From Pseudarthrobacter psychrotolerans (GTDB lineage: Bacteria; Actinomycetota; Actinomycetes; Actinomycetales; Micrococcaceae), in NCBI RefSeq assembly GCF_009911795.1, contig NZ_CP047898.1, positions 992,001 to 1,056,000 of the forward strand: a DNA stretch of 64,000 nucleotides. Direction: 5' to 3'. The notes beneath the pieces are model-generated. The model was given only the letters and a program-made list of their open reading frames with translations. It searched no databases and was not told the DNA's origin. Shown here in pieces: positions 44,378-55,711 of the stretch (the first letter of the stretch is position 1; every line of letters begins with the position of its first letter). Position numbers and translations under genes: made by a program.

Positions 44378-46101
44378 TTGGCGGTGTCCTTCTGGTCGGC
44401 GTTACCGAGCACCGCTGCTGCGGCTGCAGGCGATTCAACGGTGTGTACCTGCGAGAGCTCCGGGTGGTGGAGGTCCAAGGCGGGACGCTCGGAACGGATC
44501 CGGGGCAGCGAGGTGAAGTTGTGGCGCGGCGGCGGGCAGGACGTGGCCCACTCAAGCGACGCTCCAAAGCCCCACGGATCATCCACCTCAACGCGCTCTG
44601 AGCTGCGCCAGGTGATGTACACGTTCCAGAAGAACGGAATCAGCGATGCGCCCAGCACAAAGGAGGAGATGGTGGAGAACTGGTTCATCCAGGTGAAGTT
44701 GTCCTCCACCAGGTAGTCGGCGTAACGGCGGGGCATACCTTCAACGCCCAGCCAGTGCTGGATCAGGAACGTGCCGTGGAAGCCCAGGAACAGCAGCCAG
44801 AAGTGGATCTTTCCGAGGCGCTCGTTGAGCATCTTGCCGGTGAATTTTGGCCACCAGAAGTAGAAGCCTGCGAACATCGCGAACACCACAGTGCCGAACA
44901 CCACGTAGTGGAAGTGCGCCACCACGAAGTAGGAATCGGAGACGTGGAAGTCCAGCGGCGGGGACGCCAGGATGATGCCGGTGAGTCCGCCGAAGAGGAA
45001 CGTGATGAGGAAGCCGAGGCTCCACAGCATGGGAGTCTCGAAGGTCAACGAGCCCCGCCACAGGGTGCCGATCCAGTTGAAGAACTTCACGCCGGTGGGT
45101 ACCGCGATGAGCATGGTCATAAAGGAGAAGAAAGGCAGTAGCACCGAGCCAGTGACGTACATGTGGTGGGCCCACACGGTCACGGACAGGGCTGCGATGG
45201 CAATGGTGGCGTAGACCAGGCCCTTGTAGCCAAAGATCGGCTTGCGGCTGAAGACCGGGAAGATCTCCGAAACGATGCCGAAGAACGGCAGTGCGATGAT
45301 GTAGACCTCGGGGTGGCCGAAGAACCAGAACAGGTGCTGCCAGAGTACGGCGCCGCCGTTTTCCGGATCGAAGATGTGCGCGCCGAAGCGGCGGTCGGCG
45401 CCGAGCGCGAACAGGGCTGCAGCCAGTGGCGGGAAGGCCATCAGTACGAGGATGGACGTCACCAGTGCGTTCCAGGTGAAGATGGGCATCCGCCACATGG
45501 TCATGCCCGGGGCGCGCATGCAGATGATGGTGGTGATGAAGTTGACCGCGCCCAGGATGGTGCCGAACCCGGACAGGGCAAGGCCGAAGACCCACAGGTC
45601 ACCGCCGATGCCCGGGCTGAACGTTGTGTTGGACAGCGGCGCGTAGGCGAACCAGCCGAACGACGCCGCACCCTGCGGGGTGATGAATCCGGACACCGCG
45701 ATGGTGGAGCCGAAGAGGAAGAACCAGAAGGCCAGCGCGTTCAGCCGCGGGAACGCGACATCGGGGGCGCCGATCTGCAGGGGCATGATGACGTTGGTGA
45801 AGCCGGCGAACAGCGGAGTGGCGAACATCAGCAGCATCACTGTGCCGTGCATCGTGAACAGCTGGTTGTACTGCTCCTTGGTCTGCAGGATCTGCATGCC
45901 GGGCTCGAAGAGCTCGGCCCGGATCAGCAGGGCCATGACGCCACCGAAGCAGAAGAACACAAACGACGCGATCAGGTACATGTACCCGATGGTCTTGTGG
46001 TCCGTGGAGGTGATCCAGTTGACGACGATGCGTCCCTTGGACCTAGGAACTACGGGAGCCTCAAGGGATCCGGCAGGTGCGGTTTGGGTATAAGTAGCCA
46101 C
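44374..46101 (-). CDS. ctaD: Cytochrome c oxidase subunit I CtaD
   Basis: The 575-residue protein is the heme a/a3-CuB core. Visible motifs: [13 protein letters not shown] at the start, [58 protein letters not shown] with CuB-ligand His/Tyr, and [24 protein letters not shown] near the heme-ligand His pair. Twelve hydrophobic helices fit. ctaC ends 10 bp upstream. This is the largest subunit of the supercomplex with qcrCAB. Confidence 0.97.
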   Translation of the reverse strand: MATYTQTAPAGSLEAPVVPRSKGRIVVNWITSTDHKTIGYMYLIASFVFFCFGGVMALLIRAELFEPGMQILQTKEQYNQLFTMHGTVMLLMFATPLFAGFTNVIMPLQIGAPDVAFPRLNALAFWFFLFGSTIAVSGFITPQGAASFGWFAYAPLSNTTFSPGIGGDLWVFGLALSGFGTILGAVNFITTIICMRAPGMTMWRMPIFTWNALVTSILVLMAFPPLAAALFALGADRRFGAHIFDPENGGAVLWQHLFWFFGHPEVYIIALPFFGIVSEIFPVFSRKPIFGYKGLVYATIAIAALSVTVWAHHMYVTGSVLLPFFSFMTMLIAVPTGVKFFNWIGTLWRGSLTFETPMLWSLGFLITFLFGGLTGIILASPPLDFHVSDSYFVVAHFHYVVFGTVVFAMFAGFYFWWPKFTGKMLNERLGKIHFWLLFLGFHGTFLIQHWLGVEGMPRRYADYLVEDNFTWMNQFSTISSFVLGASLIPFFWNVYITWRSSERVEVDDPWGFGASLEWATSCPPPRHNFTSLPRIRSERPALDLHHPELSQVHTVESPAAAAAVLGNADQKDTAK

Positions 46102-46111
46102 GTCGCTCCCC

Positions 46112-46984
46112 TTACTTAATTTCGTTCAGGTTCGGGTTGCGGTCGTACTCTTCGCCGAGGAGTCCCGTGTTGCCGTCGGCCTTGAGCTTGTCCATGTGAG
46201 CCTGGAATTCGGCTTCGGAGACAACCTTGACGCGGAACAGCATTTCGGAGTGGTACTCACCGCAGAGTTCGGCGCACTTGCCGTCGTAGGTGCCCTCTTT
46301 AGTGGGGGTGAACCTGATGTAGTTGGTCTTGCCGGGGATCAGGTCGCGCTTCTGCAGGAAGGCCGGGACCCAGAAAGAGTGGATGACATCGCGGGAGTTG
46401 AGTTCGAGGTCAACTGACTTTCCAACCGGCAGGTACAGCGTCGGAAGCGCTTCCTTGTCGATGGTGTTACCCGTCAGATGTGCCTGGACTCCTGCTTCGT
46501 GGACATCCTCAGTAACGACCTCGCCGGACTTGTAGTTGAAGTCCCAGGCCCACTGCTTGCCGCGGACGTCAACAACGACGTCGGCCGGCTTGGAGCGGTC
46601 ATCGATGGCCTGCTGATCGCGGTCGGTGAAGTAGAAGAACACCAGGACCATGAACAGCGGGATGGTCAGGTAGAAGACCTCCAACGGGAGATTAAAGCTG
46701 GTCTGCCGCGGGAAACCCGTGGTGCCCTTGCGGCGGCGATAGGCGACAAGGCACCAAACGATCAAACCCCACGTGATGATGCCCACAACAAGGGCGGCAA
46801 TCCATGAGTTGACCCAGAGGTCCATGATCCGGTCAGTGTGATTGGTGGTGCCACGCTCGGTGGGCAGCCACCCCTTCTCTACCTCTGGCGAACATCCAGT
46901 CAAAACCAACGCGCCGGCAACTGCCAAGCCTGAGATCGTAGTGATCGTTTTGCGTCGGCTGCCGGTTCGGTTCTGCGAACTCAC
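46112..46984 (-). CDS. ctaC: Cytochrome c oxidase subunit II CtaC, lipoprotein
   Basis: The 290-residue precursor has a signal peptide ending in the lipobox LVLTGC (Cys30). Two transmembrane helices follow (about 54-79 and 97-118), then the CuA cupredoxin domain with [12 protein letters not shown], which carries the copper ligands, and FVKVVS-like ends. This is standard for Gram-positive oxidases, in which CuA sits on the outer face. It leads the ctaCDF operon. Confidence 0.96.
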   Translation of the reverse strand: MSSQNRTGSRRKTITTISGLAVAGALVLTGCSPEVEKGWLPTERGTTNHTDRIMDLWVNSWIAALVVGIITWGLIVWCLVAYRRRKGTTGFPRQTSFNLPLEVFYLTIPLFMVLVFFYFTDRDQQAIDDRSKPADVVVDVRGKQWAWDFNYKSGEVVTEDVHEAGVQAHLTGNTIDKEALPTLYLPVGKSVDLELNSRDVIHSFWVPAFLQKRDLIPGKTNYIRFTPTKEGTYDGKCAELCGEYHSEMLFRVKVVSEAEFQAHMDKLKADGNTGLLGEEYDRNPNLNEIK

Positions 46985-47171
46985 AGACGGCCCTTCCTAC
47001 TTGTTGCTGTTGCCCGGCCACCCAAGGGGCCTTCCGGGCACACTAAAAGTTTTACTACTCGGTGTAGAGCTTACCGCTCTGCCGGGCGTTTCGCCCACAT
47101 GTCGGCGCCGCGTCTCCGTGCCGTTTTTGGCGGACGGAAAGCAGGCGCCGGCATCGGGCGAAAGAACCGGG

Positions 47172-47561
47172 TCAGTGGAACGAATCACCGCAGGCGCAGG
47201 AGCCGCCGGCGTTGGGGTTGTCAATGGTGAAGCCCTGCTTGGAGATGGTGTCCTCGAAGTCGATGCTTGCACCGCTGAGGTACGGAACGCTCATCTTGTC
47301 CACTACAACTTCGACGCCGTCATAGTCACGGACGGCATCTCCGTCGAGGAGGCGTTCGTCGAAGTACAGCTGGTAGATGAGGCCGGAGCAGCCGCCGGGC
47401 TGGACGGCAACGCGGAGGCGGAGATCGGTCCGGCCTTCCTGCTCCAGGAGGCTGCGGACCTTGCCTGCTGCGACGTCGGTCAGTTTGACCTCGTGCGCGG
47501 CCAGTTCATCGCTGGCAGCGCCGGCGGTCTCGGTGATGTTCTCGTTGGTTGCGGTGCTCAT
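47172..47561 (-). CDS. HesB/ErpA-type iron-sulfur cluster protein
   Basis: A 129-residue A-type carrier: VKLTDVAAGKVRSLLEQEGRTDLRLRVAVQPGGCSGLIYQLYFDERLLDGD ... and the C-terminal GGSCACGDSFH. The three cluster-binding cysteines are in PGGCSG and CAC. It inserts Fe-S clusters into apo-proteins. TAAGGT on the minus strand (47569-47574) is 7 nt from the ATG, so the gene is probably leaderless. Its position next to the oxidase genes is common in actinobacteria. Confidence 0.92.
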   Translation of the reverse strand: MSTATNENITETAGAASDELAAHEVKLTDVAAGKVRSLLEQEGRTDLRLRVAVQPGGCSGLIYQLYFDERLLDGDAVRDYDGVEVVVDKMSVPYLSGASIDFEDTISKQGFTIDNPNAGGSCACGDSFH

Positions 47562-47745
47562 TTGGCCTACCTTAGGACGGTCCTGGCGGCCCCGCGTCAG
47601 CGGTGCCTGCCCCTACGGATACGGTACGGGCTATAGCTACATGCTACTTCGGTCAGCCGTGTAGCTCTAACTCCTGACGTAACCAAGCCGGTCCGCTGGT
47701 TGTTCCCGACGGAGGACGAATGCCGGCATGCGCGGGGCATCCCGG

Positions 47746-49191
47746 TCAGGACAGGCCTTCGGAGTTCAGCCGGGCGAGCAGCAGCGCTTCAGCCACCACT
47801 GCGTTCCTGAAATCACCGAGATGAAGGGACTCGTTGGCACTGTGGGCGCGGGAATCGGGATCCTCAACTCCGGTCACCAGGATCTGGACGTCCGGGTAGA
47901 CGTCCATCAGGTCGGCGATAAACGGAATCGACCCGCCGATTCCCATCTCCACCGCAGGAACACCCCAGGCCTCCCCCAGCGCCCACATGGCGAACGTCGC
48001 GGCCTTGGACGTGGTGTCGGTGAGGAACGACTTTCCGCTTTCCCCGGGAGTGAACACCACCTTTGCCCCAAAGGGTGCGTTGGCCTGGACGTGCCGTTCC
48101 ACGGCTTCCATCGCTGCCGCTGGATCCTGGCCCGGCGCGAGGCGCAGGCTGAACTTGGCCCGCGCGCGCGGCAGGAGCGTATTTGAAGCCACGTCCACGG
48201 CGGGTGCGTCGAAGCCAATGATGGACAGGGCTGGCTTGGTCCACAATCGGGCGGCGATGCTGCCCGTGCCGGCGAGCAGGACGCCGTCGAGAACGGAGGA
48301 ATCGGCACGGTACTCCGCTTCGGTCAGTTCTACTCCGACGTTGTCGTTCGACACCAGGCCTTCAATCGCGACGTTGCCCGCTGCGTCGTGCAGGGTGGCA
48401 ATCAACCGGGACAGCAGGGTTGGCCCGTCCAGTACGGGTCCACCGAACATGCCCGAGTGGACGGCATGGTCCAATACCTGAACTTCAATGGTTCCGTCCA
48501 CAAGGCCGCGCAGGCTGGTGGTCAGGGCGGGAATGCCCACCTTCCAGTTGCTGGAATCGGCCACCACGATCACATCGGCCCGCAGCAGTTCCCGGTGCGT
48601 TTCCAGGAAGGAACGGAAGGTGGGAGAACCAGCTTCTTCCTCCCCTTCGAAAAAGAACGTCACACCAAGACCAAATTCGGTGCCCAGAACCTCGGTCACT
48701 GCAGCATAGGCGGCCACGTGGGCCATGATTCCGGCCTTGTCGTCAGCAGCGCCGCGGCCATACAGCCTGCCGTCCCGTTCGACGGCGGTGAACGGCTCTG
48801 TTTCCCACAGCGCCGGGTCCCCGGCCGGTTGGACGTCGTGGTGGGCGTACAACAGGATGGTCGGCTTCCCTTCTGCCGCCAGGCGGCGTGCGACGACGGC
48901 AGGGCCGCCGGGGGTGCCGTCGTCCTTGTTACTGCGCAGGACTTGGACATCCTCGACTCCGGCGGCGCGCAACAGTTCCGCTACGGCCTGCGCGCTGGCC
49001 TCCAAGGGGGCAGGATCGAAACTCGGCCACGCGATGCCGGGAAGGGCCACAAGTTCCTTGAGCCGGTCCAGTGTGGTGCCGAAGGAACCTGCGACGGACA
49101 GCCTGAGTCCGTCCACGTCGATGGCCGGTGCAGGGTGACCGGAGCCGGGGGTGCTGGCGTCGGACGGATTGGCTGCTGGAATGGGAGTCAT
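47746..49191 (-). CDS. M20 family dipeptidase/metallopeptidase
   Basis: The 481-residue enzyme has the M20 zinc motifs: LLYAHHDVQPAG, GRGAADDKAG, FFFEGEEEAGSP and ARAKFSLRL. A dimerisation domain sits between metal half-sites. It is a cytoplasmic di- or tripeptidase or a carboxypeptidase-type enzyme. The start at 49191 (MTPIPAANPSD) is supported by TATTGT on the minus strand (49199-49204), 7 nt away; the open frame to 49284 overlaps the divergent gene's 5' end. Confidence 0.92.
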   Translation of the reverse strand: MTPIPAANPSDASTPGSGHPAPAIDVDGLRLSVAGSFGTTLDRLKELVALPGIAWPSFDPAPLEASAQAVAELLRAAGVEDVQVLRSNKDDGTPGGPAVVARRLAAEGKPTILLYAHHDVQPAGDPALWETEPFTAVERDGRLYGRGAADDKAGIMAHVAAYAAVTEVLGTEFGLGVTFFFEGEEEAGSPTFRSFLETHRELLRADVIVVADSSNWKVGIPALTTSLRGLVDGTIEVQVLDHAVHSGMFGGPVLDGPTLLSRLIATLHDAAGNVAIEGLVSNDNVGVELTEAEYRADSSVLDGVLLAGTGSIAARLWTKPALSIIGFDAPAVDVASNTLLPRARAKFSLRLAPGQDPAAAMEAVERHVQANAPFGAKVVFTPGESGKSFLTDTTSKAATFAMWALGEAWGVPAVEMGIGGSIPFIADLMDVYPDVQILVTGVEDPDSRAHSANESLHLGDFRNAVVAEALLLARLNSEGLS

Positions 49192-49245
49192 GGCGAACAC
49201 AATACCCGCGCCGGATCTCCGCAGGCCGCAAGGTATTCTGTTCAA

Positions 49246-49848
49246 GTGTTCGGACGTAAAAAGGAAGCGCCAACGGCGCAGCAATCAATAGACCAGCAGG
49301 CCGCTGAAGCGGCAGCCCGGCAGGATGCCGCGTTGGGCAAGGGTGCGCCCACGCCCAAGCGCAAAGCCCAGGAGGCCGCCCGCAAACGGCCCCTGGTGCC
49401 GGAGGACCGCAAGGCGTCCAAGGCCGCTGAGCGCCAGGCCATCCAAGACCAGCGGACCAAAATGCGCCAGGCGCTCGATACAGGTGATGAGAAGTTCCTG
49501 CCCCTGCGCGACAAGGGTCCGCAGAAGCGTTATGCCCGCGACTACGTGGATGCGCGCTTCAGCCTGGGCGAATACCTGATGTTCGGCGCCCTCGTATTTG
49601 TCATCATTTCCCTGATCGTTCCGGCTTCCAGTGAGCAGATGGTTTATGTCCTGGGCGGTTTCTGGGTGATGTTCCTGGCCGTCTTTGTGGATGTGTTCAT
49701 TCTGTCCCGGCAGCTCCGCAAAAAGCTCACCGGGAAGTTCGGCGAGGTTGAGCGTGGCACGGTCTGGTACGGCTCCATGCGCTCCCTGCAGTTCCGCAAA
49801 CTGCGCCTGCCCAAGCCGCTCGTGAAGCGCGGGCAATACCCGTCCTGA
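49246..49848 (+). CDS. DUF3043 membrane protein
   Basis: A 200-residue protein: a basic Ala/Lys-rich N-terminus (KKEAPTAQQSIDQ ... ARKRPLVPEDRKASKAAERQAIQDQRTKMRQALDTGDEKFLPLRDKGPQKRYARDYVDARF) followed by two hydrophobic helices (YLMFGALVFVIISLIVPASS, MVYVLGGFWVMFLAVFVDVFIL). This matches DUF3043 of actinobacteria, function unknown. It starts at GTG 49246, with TATTCT (49234-49239) 6 nt upstream. It is divergent from the M20 gene with a 54-bp gap and ends before a terminator. Confidence 0.88.
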   Translation: MFGRKKEAPTAQQSIDQQAAEAAARQDAALGKGAPTPKRKAQEAARKRPLVPEDRKASKAAERQAIQDQRTKMRQALDTGDEKFLPLRDKGPQKRYARDYVDARFSLGEYLMFGALVFVIISLIVPASSEQMVYVLGGFWVMFLAVFVDVFILSRQLRKKLTGKFGEVERGTVWYGSMRSLQFRKLRLPKPLVKRGQYPS

Positions 49849-49894
49849 TACACGCGCCGGACCACCTGCCGGCAGCGCACCCCTTCTGAGACAG

Positions 49895-49927
49895 CAAAAC
49901 CCCGGCAGCCAGACTGCCGGGGTTTTG
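49895..49927. terminator. Bidirectional terminator between DUF3043 gene and pyrD
   Basis: A 14-bp perfect inverted repeat (49895-49908 and 49914-49927) with a 5-nt loop and A/T-rich outer ends, 8 bp from the pyrD stop. Confidence 0.9.
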
Positions 49928-49935
49928 TTGCTTAA

Positions 49936-51008
49936 TCAGCTCTTGCGTCGGGCTTTCGCCAGGTCGCGGTTGATCCGTGCCGCCCAGAAAGGCCCCTCGT
50001 ACAGGAAGGCCGTGTACCCCTGGACCAACGTGGCCCCGGCATCCAAGCGGTCCTGGACGTCTTTTGCCGTCTCGACTCCGCCGACGGACACCAGCGTGAT
50101 CGCACCCCCGGTGGCCTCCCTAAGTCGGCGAAGGACTTCCAGTGAGCGCTGCTTCAGCGGTGCCCCGGACAGGCCCCCGGGCCGCATTCGTCGACCTTCG
50201 CGGCCGGCGACGCCAGCCCCTCACGCCCGATGGTGGTGTTGGTGGCGATAATGCCGTCCAGCCCAAGCTCCAGTGCCAGCTTGGCGACGTCGTCGATGTC
50301 CTCATCGCTGAGGTCCGGTGCGATCTTCACAAGCAGCGGGACGTGCCGGCCGGCAGCCTTGTCCGCTTCAGCCCCGACGGCGGTGAGCAGCGGGCGCAGT
50401 GTCTGGATATCCTGCAGAAGGCGCAGCCCGGGCGTGTTGGGGGAGCTGACATTGACCACCAGGTAGTCCGCTGCCGGGGCCAGGCTCCGGGCACTGATAA
50501 GGTAATCGGCCACGGCGTCGTCGAGCTCCACCACTTTGCTCTTGCCGATGTTCACTCCGATCACGGGGCGGACGTTGGGGTGCCTGCGCTGAAGGGCGGC
50601 GCGTGCAGCTTTGAGGCGCGGTTCGACGGCGGCCGCACCATCGTTGTTGAACCCCATCCGGTTAATGACAGCCCGGTCCTCGATCAGCCTGAAAAGACGC
50701 GGCTTCTCGTTGCCCGGCTGTGCCTGCCCGGTAATGGTCCCTACCTCGACATGGCCAAAGCCAAGTTCGGTGAGGGCCTCAATACCGAACCCCTCCTTGT
50801 CGAATCCGGCGGCAAGGCCGAACGGGGACGGGAAGGTCAGCCCAAAGGCAGAAGTCTGCAGCGAGGCCGCGGGCGCCGTGAACCGTTGCAGCAACCGTCC
50901 CGCGCCGGAAGTGTGGGCGAGCTTGATCCCCTTGAATCCGATCTTGTGGGCGCGTTCGGCGTCCATCCACGAAAAGGCCAGCCTGAAGAATGTCGGATAT
51001 ACGCGCAT
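49936..51008 (-). CDS. pyrD: Dihydroorotate dehydrogenase PyrD, class 2 (apparent frameshift)
   Basis: PyrD oxidises dihydroorotate with quinone as acceptor. The class 2 N-terminus ([29 protein letters not shown]) and FMN motifs ([63 protein letters not shown]) are present. At 50174-50178 a run of five Cs (Gs on the coding strand) should be six; as written the frame breaks after ECGPG. After the shift it continues [81 protein letters not shown]. The corrected 357-residue length is normal. The break is most likely an under-called homopolymer. Confidence 0.92.
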
Positions 51009-51083
51009 GGCTCTAGTTTTCCGTCTCGACCAGTCCAGACCAAACCGGGCGGACATAGACGCGGCCCCGGCTAGCATAAAGCC

Positions 51084-52094
51084 ATGAGGTGGCAGCCAGA
51101 TATCCTCGGTGACGGCTTCGAAGCCTGCACCTTCGAGGCCGCGGGCGACGACGGCGTCCAGCGCACCGCCACGCTGGTGCGGTTCCGTCCGGCGAAGGAC
51201 CCAGCGGCCTCCGGCCGGCGGCGGACAGTTCTGTTCCTCCACGGTTGGAGCGACTACTTCTTCAATGTGGATCTCGCTCAGTTCTGGACACGCAGCGGCT
51301 ACGGGTTCTACGCCTTGGACATGCACAACCACGGCCGCAGCCTGCGCCCGGAAACGCCGGGCGGCTATGTGGCGAACCTGGCGGACTATGACGATGAGAT
51401 CGAGGCCGCCGTCGCCATCATTCGGGCCGACACGTACTCGCCGGACGTGGGAGCCGAGGTCCCCCTCACTCTGATGGGCCACTCCACTGGCGGCCTGGTG
51501 GCCGCCCTCTGGGTCAGCAGCCACCCCGGAGCAGCCTCGCAGCTGGTATTGAACAGTCCGTGGCTGGAGATGCACGGCAGCTCCCTGGTGCGTCGCGCTG
51601 CCTCCACAATGGTGGGACCCTTGGCGCGTTTCCGGCCTGAGGCTGTCCTGCGCCTGCCCGAGCGGGGATTCTATTGGCGGACCATCAGCAGCTCAGCCGA
51701 AGGCGAGTGGCCGCTTGACGACAGGTTCCGGCCGCCTATGGCATTCCCGCTCCGCGTTGGCTGGCTCAGTGCCATCCTGGCCGGGCACACGAAAGTGGCC
51801 CGTGGCCTGGGCATCGACATACCCATCCTGGTGTTGCTGTCCCGGGGCAGTGCCACCGGGCCGTTCTGGTCCGAGGAAATGCGGCGCACCGACGCGGTGC
51901 TGGACGTCAACATCATCGCCCTCCGCGCCCTGGCGCTGGGGCGAAGCGTCACGGTCGAACGGATCGACGGCGCGCTCCACGACGTCTTCCTCTCGCCTGC
52001 CAAAGTACGGGCCGACGCCTATGCACGGCTGGCACGCTGGCTGCGGGGTTACGGTACCGCCGAACCGGGCGCGGCGTCGACGGCGCCGCCGTAG
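51084..52094 (+). CDS. Alpha/beta-hydrolase (serine lipase/esterase-like)
   Basis: The 336-residue enzyme has the oxyanion region [13 protein letters not shown], the nucleophile elbow GHSTGG ([14 protein letters not shown]), and a later Asp ([11 protein letters not shown]...) and His ([10 protein letters not shown]). No signal peptide. TAGCAT (51072-51077) is 6 nt before the ATG, so it looks leaderless. Its last 46 bp overlap the 3' end of uppS on the other strand. Confidence 0.85.
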   Translation: MRWQPDILGDGFEACTFEAAGDDGVQRTATLVRFRPAKDPAASGRRRTVLFLHGWSDYFFNVDLAQFWTRSGYGFYALDMHNHGRSLRPETPGGYVANLADYDDEIEAAVAIIRADTYSPDVGAEVPLTLMGHSTGGLVAALWVSSHPGAASQLVLNSPWLEMHGSSLVRRAASTMVGPLARFRPEAVLRLPERGFYWRTISSSAEGEWPLDDRFRPPMAFPLRVGWLSAILAGHTKVARGLGIDIPILVLLSRGSATGPFWSEEMRRTDAVLDVNIIALRALALGRSVTVERIDGALHDVFLSPAKVRADAYARLARWLRGYGTAEPGAASTAPP

Positions 52095-52897
52095 CGCCGG
52101 TCCCGCTGGGCGTAGATTTCGACGGCGTCCCACAGGGTCCGTCGGTCGACGTCGGGCCACAGCGTGTCCATAAAGACGAACTCAGCGTACGCCGACTGCC
52201 ACAGCAGGAAATTTGAGAGCCGCTGCTCCCCCGAGCTCCGCAGGAACAGGTCCACGTCCGGCAGGTCCGGTTCGTCCAGGAACTTCTGGATGGTTTTCTC
52301 GGTGATGGCGCCGGGCTTCAGCCGGCCTGCAGCAACCTCGGCGGCAATAGCTGATACGGCGTCGGTGATTTCCGCGCGGCCGCCGTAATTTACACACATG
52401 GTCAACGTGCAGGTGCTGTTGCCCGCGGTGAATTCCTCAGCCTCTTCAAGTTCGCGGATCACCGAGCCCCACAGCCTGGGACGCCGGCCGGACCACCGCA
52501 CCCGGACACCCCACTCGTCCAGCTGGTTCCGCTGCCTTCGTAGCACGTCCTTGTTAAAACCCATCAGGAAGCGGACTTCCTCCGGTGAGCGACGCCAGTT
52601 TTCGGTGGAAAACGCATAGACACTCACGTATTCAATGCCCAGTTCGATAGCGCCCGCCATCACGTCCAGCAGGGCGGGCTCGCCGGCCTTGTGACCCTCG
52701 ATCCGCGGCAGCCCCCGCTGGTTGGCCCAACGGCCGTTGCCGTCCATCACAATAGCCACATGGCGGGGACGAATTCGGCGGGGATCGCCGGGGCGACCGC
52801 GCCGGACGGGTGGGGATACGGTGCCACCACAGGGGTGGTCCGCTGCCGCCAAGGACTCTTCTTTTTTCCCAAGGCCACTGTCAGCCACGCTCCACAT
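52049..52897 (-). CDS. uppS: Polyprenyl diphosphate synthase (cis-prenyltransferase, UppS-like)
   Basis: The 282-residue cis-prenyltransferase has the signature [29 protein letters not shown] with catalytic Asp, FSTENW, and [35 protein letters not shown]. It makes the lipid carrier (C50 or C55) for cell-wall synthesis. An N-terminal extension of about 45 residues precedes the core. The stop codon of recO overlaps its start by 17 bp, so the two genes are coupled. Its 3' end overlaps the hydrolase gene by 46 bp. Confidence 0.93.
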   Translation of the reverse strand: MWSVADSGLGKKEESLAAADHPCGGTVSPPVRRGRPGDPRRIRPRHVAIVMDGNGRWANQRGLPRIEGHKAGEPALLDVMAGAIELGIEYVSVYAFSTENWRRSPEEVRFLMGFNKDVLRRQRNQLDEWGVRVRWSGRRPRLWGSVIRELEEAEEFTAGNSTCTLTMCVNYGGRAEITDAVSAIAAEVAAGRLKPGAITEKTIQKFLDEPDLPDVDLFLRSSGEQRLSNFLLWQSAYAEFVFMDTLWPDVDRRTLWDAVEIYAQRDRRYGGAVDAAPGSAVP

Positions 52898-53633
52898 GTT
52901 TGAGGGATTTCAGGACACGTTCAAGGTGCCATTGCAGGTATACGGCCACCAGCCCCGCAGCTTCCCGGCGATGCGGCACCTGCGAACCGTCCGCCGTCGT
53001 CCAGTCCCCGGTCAGCAGGGCGCCCAAGAGGACGACGGTCTCCGCCGCCGGCGCAGGTGAACCGGGTGGCCTGCAGTCAGCGCAGACCATGCCCCCGAGC
53101 GGAGCCGAAAACGCCGTATGGGGGCCGGGCCGGCCGCAGCGGGCGCAGACGGTAAAACTCGGCGCCCAACCGCCGGTGGCGAGGGCCCGCAGGAGGTACG
53201 AATCGAGAATCAGTCCGGGCTCGTGTTCGGCCCGGCTCAGCGAGGCCAGCGCCCCCACCAGCAGGTTGTACTGGGCGGTGCCGGCTTCGCCGTCGACGTC
53301 GGTAAGTTTTTCCGCTGTTTCAGTCATGGCAGCGGCAACGGTATAGCGGCCGTAGTCTGCGGCGATGTTGCTGCCGTAGGCGCCCTTGGCAACAGCCTGG
53401 GTGACAATGTCCAGCGACTTTCCGGAGACCAACTGCAGGTCCGCAACCATAAACGGCTCCAGCCGCGCCCCGAACTTGCTGCTGGTCCGCCGGACTCCCT
53501 TGGCGACGGCACGGATCTGGCCGTGGTGCTTGGTCAGCAGTGTGATGATGCGGTCAGCCTCGCCCAGCTTGTGGGTACGGAGCACCACGGCGTCATCCCG
53601 GTAGGATCGGGCAGCAAAGGATTGTTGGACCAC
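52881..53633 (-). CDS. recO: DNA repair protein RecO
   Basis: The 250-residue protein starts at GTG 53633 ([70 protein letters not shown]). The middle is alpha-helical; a C-terminal cysteine cluster ([25 protein letters not shown]) is the RecO zinc site. RecO loads RecA on gapped DNA with RecR. It overlaps uppS. Confidence 0.93.
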   Translation of the reverse strand: MVQQSFAARSYRDDAVVLRTHKLGEADRIITLLTKHHGQIRAVAKGVRRTSSKFGARLEPFMVADLQLVSGKSLDIVTQAVAKGAYGSNIAADYGRYTVAAAMTETAEKLTDVDGEAGTAQYNLLVGALASLSRAEHEPGLILDSYLLRALATGGWAPSFTVCARCGRPGPHTAFSAPLGGMVCADCRPPGSPAPAAETVVLLGALLTGDWTTADGSQVPHRREAAGLVAVYLQWHLERVLKSLKHVERG

Positions 53634-53717
53634 GGTTAATCTTCGCACTGAGTTCCGGAAAGCCGGCAACGCCGGTGCGTTGCGCGCCGGGAGTCCCCGC
53701 GCGCAACGTCTTCCGAA

Positions 53718-55597
<1,880 letters not shown>

Positions 55598-55711
55598 TTG
55601 AGGGTAGCACGCGTGCGTAAGATGAGAGGGCACCACCGTCCTTATCGTCCAACATGCAGACGCCGCACTGGTGCCAGCGCCGGCCGCGGTCCGTCACACG
55701 AAGGAGCATCT

